Source: Rikenellaceae bacterium (GTDB taxonomy: Bacteria > Bacteroidota > Bacteroidia > Bacteroidales > Rikenellaceae). Taken from it: a stretch of 55,165 bases of DNA. The notes below the pieces were generated by a model. That model searched no databases. It was not told the DNA's origin and worked only from the letters and a program-made list of their open reading frames with translations. The stretch is taken from NCBI GenBank assembly GCA_015059865.1, contig SUZP01000008.1:1-55165 (forward strand), given 5' to 3'. The position numbers and the translations under genes were made by a program. Shown piece after piece: positions 25,001 through 32,900 of this stretch (within the stretch, counting starts at the first letter, position 1; each line of letters starts with the position of its first letter).

Positions 25001-25412
25001 CAGAGGTTTGCGTAACAATAACCCCGGAAATATACGCCTCGGCTCATTTCGCTACAAGGGCGAGAAGGCAAGGAGTAGCGATGCGGCATTTCGACAGTTC
25101 GACGCTATCGAGTGGGGCTATCGAGCGATGTTTGTCTTGCTGCACACCTACGCCCGTAAGCACAGATGCCGCACCCTGCGCGAGATGATAAATCGCTACG
25201 CCCCACCCATCGAAAATCACACCGAGAGTTATATTCGCCGCGTAGCGTATGCCACACACCTCGCACCCGACGAGGCAATCTCAACCACCGATGGCGCAGT
25301 GATGACCGCCGTAGTAGCTGCGATGTCGGAGGTCGAGAATGGCATAACGGCCAACATGGAGGATATTTGGCGTGGTTGGGAGCTATTTATGAAAGATTTT
25401 TGCCAAAAATAA
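24990..25412 (+). CDS. P5-like structural/muralytic protein (lysis or virion lysozyme)
   Basis: A 140-residue protein starting MKISRGLRNNNPGNIRLGSF, the signature of the phage structural protein P5 / lysozyme-like family common in Bacteroidota prophages. GLRNNNPGNIR near the start, FDAIEWGYRAMFVLLHTY and MINRYAPPIENHTESYIRRV are the diagnostic blocks. It probably cleaves peptidoglycan for cell entry or release. The frame is open further upstream, but the ATG at 24990 overlapping the holin stop gives a product beginning at the family's N-terminus. The stop lies inside the palindrome preceding comEC. Confidence 0.8.
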   Translation: MKISRGLRNNNPGNIRLGSFRYKGEKARSSDAAFRQFDAIEWGYRAMFVLLHTYARKHRCRTLREMINRYAPPIENHTESYIRRVAYATHLAPDEAISTTDGAVMTAVVAAMSEVENGITANMEDIWRGWELFMKDFCQK

Positions 25413-25431
25413 CTATCTTTGCGATAGTTAT
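25409..25431. promoter_or_regulatory. Perfect palindrome with embedded -7 box before comEC
   Basis: ATAACTATC (25409-25417) and GATAGTTAT (25423-25431) flank TTTGC. The sequence TATCTTTG (25414-25421) is a Bacteroidota -7 box, but no TTTG lies at the -33 distance. It overlaps the stop codon of the P5-like gene and could be an operator, a weak terminator or a promoter for comEC. Confidence 0.45.
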
Positions 25432-25442
25432 TGAGTACAACT

Positions 25443-26900
25443 ATGTTGGCAAGATTTAGACAACTGATATCAAAGATGCCTATGGCAGTGGTCGTTATAC
25501 CATTTGCCATGGGCATCTTTTTTGCCAATATGGTCATCGCTCCCGTATGGTCGTTACTCCTCGCAACGGTGGTTTCGTTGGTCGGAGTAATTGCGCTCAC
25601 AAAGTGGTGGCAAAATATAGCACTCTTTACGATGCTCTTCTCGGTTGGGGCATTATTGCACTCGCTCTCCTATCGCGACGATATAACCTACAACAATCCT
25701 GTTGAGATGTTGCTGACCGTCGAGAGTTCATCGGTCGTACGCGAGGGTTACACCTCGGCCGAAGCGCGCATTGAGGCGAGTGCCGACAACTCGCTTTCGG
25801 GGTGCAATGTGGTGGTGTGGGGCGACTCTCTGACAAAGTTCCGCGCTGGCGACCGTCTACTCCTTACAACCACCATTCGACCTTTCCGTGCCGAGCGTAA
25901 AGAGTATGCCGAGCTGATGCACCATCGTGGCTTTATAGGCTCTATTTCAGTCGGCAGCAACACACTCTACAACTACTTCCCAACGGAGCACGAGTCGCTC
26001 CACGACCGAGCTGTTGCACGACTGCAAGGAGCGATGGCGGAGGGTGATGCACGAGCCGTAGTCTTGGCAATGACAACGGGCGAACGCAGTGAGATTTCGA
26101 GCGAATTGCGTCAAAACTATGCGGCAAGCGGAGCGTCGCACCTTCTCGCCGTATCGGGCTTGCACATAGGCATAGCCTTTATGTTGATAAACTTCCTGCT
26201 CCTTCCGTTGGTGTTGCTGCGCTACGGAAATGTTTGGCGTTCGGTGGGGGCAGTAGCTCTGATTTGGCTCTATGTATGGCTGTGCGGTATGTCACCAAGC
26301 GCCGTTCGAGCTGCCATTATGTTCTCGTTGTTGCAATTCTCGCTCTCCTCGATGCGCGAATATATGAGCATCAATATCTTGGCAGGTACGGCATTCATAA
26401 TGTTGGCCTTCAACTCGCACCTGCTATTCGACATCTCGTTTCAGCTCTCATTTATCGCTGTTGCAGGCATAGTGGTATGGGCTGTACCTCTCTATCGGCT
26501 CTGCTCAACACGATTTAAGGCCGTGAACTCTTTTATCGGAGTTATGTTTGTCGGTATCGCCTCGACCTTGGCGACACTGCCCCTTGTGGCAAATAGCTTC
26601 TCGGTCGTGTCGCTTGTCGGCATCTTGATAAATCCCGTAGTAATTCTGTTGGCCAACATCGTGGTTTTGGTGGGTGTTGTGGCTATGGCTCTACCATTTA
26701 CAGCTATCATAGCTGAGTATGCCGCCGCGTGGCAGAATAGGGTTGTAGAGTGGGCAGCAACACTACCCTACGGACACTTCACAATCTCGCTACCCGAATG
26801 GGCAATGTGGCTGATATATGGGGTATTATTTGTCGTAACCCTTCTGCTGTGGCTGCTGCCAAGGCGAGAGAAAGAGCCAAAAATTGAGGATAATTTGTAA
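25443..26900 (+). CDS. comEC: ComEC/Rec2-family DNA-uptake channel protein, no metallo-beta-lactamase domain
   Basis: A polytopic membrane protein of the ComEC family that moves transforming DNA strands across the inner membrane. An N-terminal DUF4131-like OB region (residues about 60-170) includes LTVESSSVVREGYTSAEARI and GDRLLLTTTI. The competence domain follows with the hallmark SGASHLLAVSGLHIGIAFML, LYVWLCGMSPSAVRAAIMF and multiple TM helices. The 485-residue protein stops after the last TM segment, without the C-terminal metallo-beta-lactamase domain of longer members. The ATG at 25443 lies 30 bases after the phage-derived module and the frame upstream is not convincing. Confidence 0.88.
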   Translation: MLARFRQLISKMPMAVVVIPFAMGIFFANMVIAPVWSLLLATVVSLVGVIALTKWWQNIALFTMLFSVGALLHSLSYRDDITYNNPVEMLLTVESSSVVREGYTSAEARIEASADNSLSGCNVVVWGDSLTKFRAGDRLLLTTTIRPFRAERKEYAELMHHRGFIGSISVGSNTLYNYFPTEHESLHDRAVARLQGAMAEGDARAVVLAMTTGERSEISSELRQNYAASGASHLLAVSGLHIGIAFMLINFLLLPLVLLRYGNVWRSVGAVALIWLYVWLCGMSPSAVRAAIMFSLLQFSLSSMREYMSINILAGTAFIMLAFNSHLLFDISFQLSFIAVAGIVVWAVPLYRLCSTRFKAVNSFIGVMFVGIASTLATLPLVANSFSVVSLVGILINPVVILLANIVVLVGVVAMALPFTAIIAEYAAAWQNRVVEWAATLPYGHFTISLPEWAMWLIYGVLFVVTLLLWLLPRREKEPKIEDNL

Positions 26901-26909
26901 CTTTGCACT

Positions 26910-28064
26910 ATGTTTAGCAGTGAGGAGATAGAGATATTGTGCCGCGAGGAGGTACAGAAAGCGATAGAGGAGAATATTGGTCGTAAGCCGACAGATATTG
27001 CTCTCGATAGGCGCGTTCCATACGCCTCGATGGTTGCCACGCAGGTCAAAAACCTGCAAAAGGCTCGCACTAAACTACCCTCCTACTATGCTGCACGGGC
27101 GATTGTGCCAACTCTCGCCTACGAGCAGTCGTCGAGCGAGGAGTGCGCTGAGCGCAAGCGACTTTCGGGCGATAGTGTCTTGGATTTGACTTGCGGCTTG
27201 GGGGTTGATACTCTCGCCCTATCGAGACGCTTTCGCAGAGTTGTAACCATCGAGCGCAACGAGGGCGTAGCGGCCGTAGCACGCGAGAATTTCAGACGGC
27301 TTGGAGCCGACAATATTGAGGTTATTTGCGCCTCGGCTGAGGAGTATCTTGCAGGCTGCACCGACCACTTCGACTGGTGCTTTTCGGACCCCGACCGCCG
27401 AGGAGCTAAGGGTGAAAAACTGGTGCGATTGGAGGATTGTTCTCCCGATGTGGTGGCTCTTATGCCGACCTTGCAGAGGGTTGCAGAGCGAATTTGTGTA
27501 AAGTGTTCTCCGTTGTTTGATGTCGATGAGGCATTTCGACTCTTTGGCAACTGCTCGGTGGAGTGTGTATCGCTTGGAGGCGAAGCAAAGGAGGTAAATA
27601 TCTATATTGACGGCTCGGAGGGGAAAAGGCTCACGGCCATAGCGGTCGGCATTAGCGAATTTTCGTGCAGCATAGAGGAGAGAAACGGTATGCAATGGAG
27701 TTGCACACCCTCGGATTTCACTCATTATCGCTACATCACCCTGCCCGATGTGTCGTTGCAACACGCGCGTATGGTCGCTGCGGCATTTAACGGCAAGTGC
27801 GATGTCTGGTCAAACAATGGCGTAGCACTTTCGGAGCAGCAGCCAGACGGAGCTTTGGGGCGAACTTTCGAGATTGAGGCAATATACAATATTGACAATT
27901 CGTTTAAGCGAGTGATTAAGGGTGCGAAGGCGGAGATATATCGCCGCGACTTCCCACTCTCAAATGCTGAGATTTGCAAGCGTTATCGCTGCTCGGAGGG
28001 TGGAGCCGAGAAGTGGTGCTTTACAACCATTGGAACAAATTTGTTGGCAATAAAATTCAACTAA
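26910..28064 (+). CDS. THUMP-like-domain class I SAM-dependent methyltransferase
   Basis: A 384-residue probable RNA or small-molecule methyltransferase. An N-terminal helical region (residues 1-70) precedes the Rossmann core with SAM-binding motif I VLDLTCGLGVDTLALSRRF, an acidic loop (RVVTIERNEG), and motif IV-like DWCFSDPDRRG. The C-terminal third (VEFS-type strands, SNAEICKRYRCSEGGAEKW) fits the THUMP-like domain found with such enzymes in Bacteroidota. Substrate unknown. It starts 9 bases after comEC and is followed after 4 bases by the next gene, so it is part of one transcription unit. Confidence 0.78.
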   Translation: MFSSEEIEILCREEVQKAIEENIGRKPTDIALDRRVPYASMVATQVKNLQKARTKLPSYYAARAIVPTLAYEQSSSEECAERKRLSGDSVLDLTCGLGVDTLALSRRFRRVVTIERNEGVAAVARENFRRLGADNIEVICASAEEYLAGCTDHFDWCFSDPDRRGAKGEKLVRLEDCSPDVVALMPTLQRVAERICVKCSPLFDVDEAFRLFGNCSVECVSLGGEAKEVNIYIDGSEGKRLTAIAVGISEFSCSIEERNGMQWSCTPSDFTHYRYITLPDVSLQHARMVAAAFNGKCDVWSNNGVALSEQQPDGALGRTFEIEAIYNIDNSFKRVIKGAKAEIYRRDFPLSNAEICKRYRCSEGGAEKWCFTTIGTNLLAIKFN

Positions 28065-28068
28065 AAAT

Positions 28069-28845
28069 ATGAAAGTAGTGGTCGTAGGTAGTGGAAATGT
28101 GGCTGAAAGCCTTGCTCAGGCGATAGCCGAAGCAGAGGGCTTGGAGCTTGTGCAGCTCTTTGCCCGCAACGAGGAGCGTGGGCGTAAGGTGGCAGAGTTG
28201 GCGCATACGGAGTGGAGCAACACCTCGCTTGCAGAGGCTGACTTGTACCTTATCTCGGTGAGCGACAATGCCGTAGATGGGTGTGCAAAGAGTTTGCATA
28301 TACCCGAAGATGCCGTTATCGCGCACACCGCAGGGTGCTGTTCGATTGACACACTTGCACCGCACACACATCGTGCCGTATTCTACCCATTCCAGACCTT
28401 TTCGATAGGTCGCAAGGTCGATTTCACGAAGGGTTACATCTTCTTGGAGGGAGCAACCGACCACGCATTACAGACCGTTAGAGAGGCGGCGCATCGCCTA
28501 ACCTCGAAGGTGGAGTTGGCCGATAGCGCACGCCGTGCCGTGATACATCTGTCGGGAGTCTTTGCCTGCAACTTTGCCAATGCGATGTATGCCAATGCTG
28601 CCGAGGTGTTGGCAAGTGCGGGATTGCCTTTCGATATTGTTGCCCCCGTAATTGCGGAGACAGCACAAAAGGCGATAGAGATATTAAACCCTGCCGCAAC
28701 GCAGACAGGTCCTGCACGCCGCGGTGATACGCAAACCCTCGACCGCCACCGCGCAATGTTGGCCGACAAGCCACGAACACAAGAGATTTATGACAAAATA
28801 AGCGAAGATATATGCGAGAGAACAAAAATTTCAAAGAGCTATTAG
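28069..28845 (+). CDS. Rossmann-fold/DUF2520 protein
   Basis: A 258-residue predicted NAD(P)-dependent reductase-like protein. The N-terminus KVVVVGSGNVAESLAQAI is a dinucleotide-binding motif, followed by DLYLISVSDNAVDGCAK, IAHTAGCCSIDTL and VFYPFQTFS. The C-terminal helical DUF2520 domain has SGVFACNFANAMYANAAEVL and a conserved TGPARRGD near residue 222. It resembles ketopantoate reductase and pyrroline-5-carboxylate reductase folds, but the reaction is not known for this family. Its end overlaps the KdsC-type gene by 34 bases. Confidence 0.8.
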   Translation: MKVVVVGSGNVAESLAQAIAEAEGLELVQLFARNEERGRKVAELAHTEWSNTSLAEADLYLISVSDNAVDGCAKSLHIPEDAVIAHTAGCCSIDTLAPHTHRAVFYPFQTFSIGRKVDFTKGYIFLEGATDHALQTVREAAHRLTSKVELADSARRAVIHLSGVFACNFANAMYANAAEVLASAGLPFDIVAPVIAETAQKAIEILNPAATQTGPARRGDTQTLDRHRAMLADKPRTQEIYDKISEDICERTKISKSY

Positions 28846-29372
28846 CCGATGTCGAGGCCATTCTGCTCGATGTCGATGGCGTGATGACCGATGGCGGTAT
28901 CATACCGTTGGCTGATGGCGACTTCATCCGTAAATACAACGCCAAAGATGGCTATGCTATGGCATATGCCGTGAAGCACAACTTCAATATAGGTGTTATT
29001 TCGGGCGGTTTTGGCAAGACCTTAGAGAGTCGTATGAACCGCCTCGGCATCAAATATCAATATCTTGGTTGTATGGATAAGATTGCTGCCATCAACGACT
29101 TTATCGCTAAGACGGGCATCGCGCGCGAAAATATCCTCTATATGGGCGATGATATTCCCGACTTGGAGGTTTTGCGCTATGTGGGCATTCCCGTTGCGCC
29201 GGCTGATGCTTGTAGCGAGGTGTTGCAGAGTGCAATATATATCTCCGAGCGCAAGGGCGGCGATGGTGCCGTACGCGATATTATCGAGCAGGTGCTGCGT
29301 GTAAAAGGTGTGTGGGCACTGGACTCGAAGGGTGTTATTGCCGACGACTCGAACGAGGTCGCTTCGCGATAG
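28812..29372 (+). CDS. kdsC: KdsC-type HAD phosphatase (3-deoxy-D-manno-octulosonate 8-phosphate phosphatase-like)
   Basis: A 186-residue C0-type HAD hydrolase. Motif I is AILLDVDGVMTDGGI near residue 17; GVISGGFGKTLESRMNRLGI corresponds to motif II/III of KdsC, and MGDDIPDLEVL is motif IV. FIRKYNAKDGYAMAYAV is typical of KdsC and the related NeuA-type phosphatases. The likely role is Kdo-8-P dephosphorylation for lipid A core synthesis; a sialic-acid-related phosphatase is a less likely alternative. It overlaps the previous gene by 34 bases and precedes a CYTH gene by 3 bases. Confidence 0.82.
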   Translation: MRENKNFKELLADVEAILLDVDGVMTDGGIIPLADGDFIRKYNAKDGYAMAYAVKHNFNIGVISGGFGKTLESRMNRLGIKYQYLGCMDKIAAINDFIAKTGIARENILYMGDDIPDLEVLRYVGIPVAPADACSEVLQSAIYISERKGGDGAVRDIIEQVLRVKGVWALDSKGVIADDSNEVASR

Positions 29373-29375
29373 AGA

Positions 29376-29861
29376 ATGGAGGAGCACAACAAGGATATGC
29401 AGGAGATAGAGCGAAAATACCTGATTGACAACGAGTCGTGGCGCAAGGATGTGGTGCGTTCGATGCGCATTGCACAGGGTTACTTGTGCAGTCGCCGCGT
29501 TACGGCGCGTGTGCGAATGTGCGATGACAGAGGCATCTTGACAATTAAGGGCAAGAGCCGCGATGGTGGACTGAGTCGCTTCGAGTGGGAGCGCGAAATT
29601 CCACACAAGGTGGCAGAGCATCTGTTGCAACGCTGCAAGGGTGTGGTGGATAAGGTACGCCACATTGTCGAGTACGAGGGGCATACCTTCGAGGTCGATG
29701 AGTTCAAGGGTGACAACGAGGGTTTAATTATCGCCGAGGTGGAGCTGTCGAGCCGTAGCGAGATAGTCGCACTCCCGCCGTGGTGTGGCGATGAGGTTAC
29801 GGGTGTGCGATGCTTCTACAACTCCTTCCTATCGAAACACCCCTTCCGCAGTTGGAGATAA
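29376..29861 (+). CDS. CYTH-domain triphosphate tunnel protein
   Basis: A 161-residue cytoplasmic protein of the CYTH (CyaB/thiamine triphosphatase-like) superfamily. The hallmark EIERKYLI starts at residue 10, followed by tunnel strands ARVRMCDDRGILTIKGKS, RFEWEREIPHKVAE and VDEFKGDNEGLIIAEVEL. Members hydrolyse tripolyphosphate or thiamine triphosphate; the substrate here is unknown. An internal ATG at 29397 (MQEIERKYL) is also plausible as the start. It closes the operon before a strong terminator. Confidence 0.85.
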   Translation: MEEHNKDMQEIERKYLIDNESWRKDVVRSMRIAQGYLCSRRVTARVRMCDDRGILTIKGKSRDGGLSRFEWEREIPHKVAEHLLQRCKGVVDKVRHIVEYEGHTFEVDEFKGDNEGLIIAEVELSSRSEIVALPPWCGDEVTGVRCFYNSFLSKHPFRSWR

Positions 29862-29864
29862 GAG

Positions 29865-29905
29865 ATGGGGCTGCTCAACTTTTTCAATTGAGCAACCCCA
29901 TTTCA
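29865..29905 (+). terminator. Terminator after the CYTH gene
   Basis: ATGGGGCTGCTCAA (29865-29878) pairs with TTGAGCAACCCCAT (29888-29901) with one mismatch, followed by TTTC. It probably also serves the convergent minus-strand lipoprotein gene. Confidence 0.85.
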
Positions 29906-29928
29906 TATAGAACACTTATCACTTATCA

Positions 29929-32900
29929 CTAATCAATATAGTCTCCTACCTTCTGGTAGATAAAGTTGGCCATAACCTCCATACCTGCCTCGCTTGGGTG
30001 GCAAGTACTTGCATATTTTGGAATAACAGTGAAACTCTCATAAGGTGAAATATCCTGCAAATCCACACATTTGTATCCATACTTAGTTTCGTAGTGCGCC
30101 GCCATCTTCAACATCGCCTGACGCGAGCCTGACGGAATCCAGTCACCGATAATCATCACGACCTTAGCCGATGGATATCTGTGGTGCATCATAGTAAGCA
30201 ACTTCACACAAGCCTCAACAAACGATCTGTCGTTAAGAGCCTTCGACTCCTCATAAGAGGTAGTTGCATCCGCGATATCGAACACAGCCTTCAACTCCGC
30301 ATCAGTAGGGCAAGCCTTTGCATCCCAATTTGAGTCATCATACTCAGGGTATCCAGGGTAGATAGCAATAGCCTTCTTTCGAACATCGTTTGTGCCGCCG
30401 TGGAACAAGATGACATCAGGATTACCCATACCATGGTCAATAAATCGTTGCACAAAGCAGTTTTTTCCTGCGGTAGCTCCCGATGTTACTGATGGTATAC
30501 GAGCTACACACGAGCCACTCCATGCGATATTCTTCTCGAATACTCCATTGCTCATATACTTATATATAAGCTTATACCAATAGGTATGCACCGCCGAAGT
30601 TACATCGCCATCGCTCTTTGGATAGTATGCCGAGAAACCCGAAGGAATCCAACCGCTAAATGTACTAATCGAGTCGCCAATAATGCTGACGCGAGTCTTG
30701 CTTGCAAACGACACGGTAGCTGTATTGGCCGGTGCGGAGGTAGGAACCGGATAGTTGCCAGCACCTGCCACCCAGCTGCCACCTGCAGAGGTCAGCTTGC
30801 CAAGCAGTGTACCATTGGTCATCTCCGAGATAGCAAGAGCCTCGGTGTTGGTATAAGTTGGGCCATTAGAATTATTTACACCTTTTGTACCTGTTAAGTA
30901 GTAGCAGTTTGTGTAAGATGTTGTAGTGTGGCTTGTACCGAAGAGGTTACCCCACTTCTTAATTGCAGACTCAGCCACCGGCGTACCATCAATAAGCACA
31001 TCGGCACTATCGAGGTTGGTGTAGCAACGCTCGTATTTCGAATATTTAGCATAGCCGGCTATTCCACCATATCCTCCTTGCGTTGCAGTTGTCAATCCTT
31101 TAAAGCCGACCATACCTCTTACCAATGCAGCACAATCCGTGAACTGCACATTGGTACTATTATTCTGATTACAACAACCTACCAAGCCTCCGACACAGCT
31201 ATATTCATATGTATTCTCATAGTTTGCAGTGAGATGGCCGATAAACAATGAGTTAGAGAATGTTACAGGATTAGAAACACTCGTAGCTTCGACACAACCC
31301 GCCAATCCACCAACATAGAGATTTCCTCTGGCATCGGCATAGCTGGCACTATTCTTGACCTCTATTTTAGTGCCTTTACCTGATGCGGTCTGGGCAATTC
31401 CAATAAGACCGCCTATACCTTTCCAGTTACCATTACTATCTCTTGATGCTTCATTGTTGTATCCACCTTGAATATAGGCATAGCTCGAAACAAGGCATTT
31501 GTCCATGATAATACTCTGCACACGACCTGCAATACCTCCGACATGGTAGTATTTACATATAACATTTCCCTCCATCGTACACTCCGAGATATTAACATCG
31601 AATGCAGCAAGGGATGTTATACCACCACAATGATTCATTTCGCAGTAGATTCTTGAAGTCTTATCGATCTTACACTTCTCAATCTTTCCACCCTCGGAAA
31701 CGGCAGTGATACCACCTGCATATTGACCAGCCGAGGCATTTACCTCGCCAATAAACGAAGAGTTCGAGATTGTTGTGTTCTTCGCAAAACCAACAAGACC
31801 ACCTACGACAGCACAGCTGGAAGAGCTGACTCCATGATCTGCCTTAAAATCAGTACAGCAGGCCGACTTGATAGTAGCTGCAACAGAGCAGTTGTCGATT
31901 GTTGTACTCTCTGCATAACCGACAAGACCTCCTGTATGAAGTTGAGTCGTTGAGGTTATATTTACCTTCTCGTGGGTAATCTTAATATTCTTAATTGTCG
32001 CATTTTCAGCCCTTCCGAACAGGCCTGTCGGAGTTCCGCCCTTAGGTGTTACGGTCAAGTTCGAGAGAGTGTAATTTCCTCCATCAAACACACCTGAGAA
32101 CGGAGTGATAGGAGAAACAGACATTCCCGACATATCAATATTGTTTGCCACAGCATAGTGTGCCGTTTTGAAGTCTATTGTTGTATCGGACGATGTCAAT
32201 GTTCCATTACACAAACCGGCAAGTTTTACAACATCGGCAACTTTCTTAATCAAGAACGGCGAAGCTGCTGTACCCTCACCTTCGAACATCGAAACAGGTT
32301 GCGAACTAACAAAGTCAGAACGATCCTTTACACGACAACGAACATTAAAGCCTTGACCGAGCAATGAATATGTCTGATATCCTGTATCAAGTGTTGGAGT
32401 ATTGGAGTGGCCATAGAAACGCCAAACTACAAGCTGGCCATTATCCTTGTTTGTAGGCACTAACCAGAGGTTGAAGTAGTTACCCGACGAACGAAGCGCG
32501 CCTTTATCGGTACGAAATCCCGATTCCGGAATATAGACCAAAGCCTCACTAATAGGACACTGGTAGTAGTGACCATATGTATTCTCATAATTCGAGCCAT
32601 ATCCAACACGATTATAGGTTACCTCTCCGATATAATCTCTTGCCGAGAGGCCCTCCTCGACAACATATCCCGGAGGACATGGGTCGTTGTCAGACTTCTT
32701 GTCCACTACATCCGCATTTTTAGAGTACCACAAATTCATACCTTGACTGTATGGATTGTGTGGCGAAGCGTACCAAGTATATTGTTTGCTGTTAGCAGTC
32801 GTGGTGATAGTAGCACCTGTCTTATCTGTATAATATACAATAAAGTAGGTATTAGGATAGGTCAATGCCACACTCTGATTGTAGGCCGTATTCGACAAAA

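Larger units (their letters stand above)
16440..25412 (+). mobile_element. Phage-derived structural and lysis gene module (no terminase, integrase or tape measure seen)
   Basis: Eleven consecutive plus-strand genes, with gaps of at most about 40 bases and several overlaps, encode in order: a probable tail-completion protein, an unknown structural protein, a large tail/baseplate-like protein, a small HTH protein, a ClpP-like prohead protease, a capsid-like protein, a tail-tube-like protein, portal, head-tail connector, holin and a P5-like muralytic protein. All frames are intact and base composition resembles the neighbours. It lies between mqnA and comEC without visible integration signatures. 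Candidates are a domesticated or GTA-like element, or a defective prophage. Confidence 0.7.

Noticed and set aside
16440..25412. Complete active prophage
   Set aside because: No integrase, terminase, replication or repressor gene and no flanking duplication were found within the window.
16440..25412. Contractile injection system or type VI secretion cluster
   Set aside because: No sheath, spike, baseplate-wedge or AAA+ ATPase genes are visible, while portal, prohead protease and holin are clear head and lysis functions.
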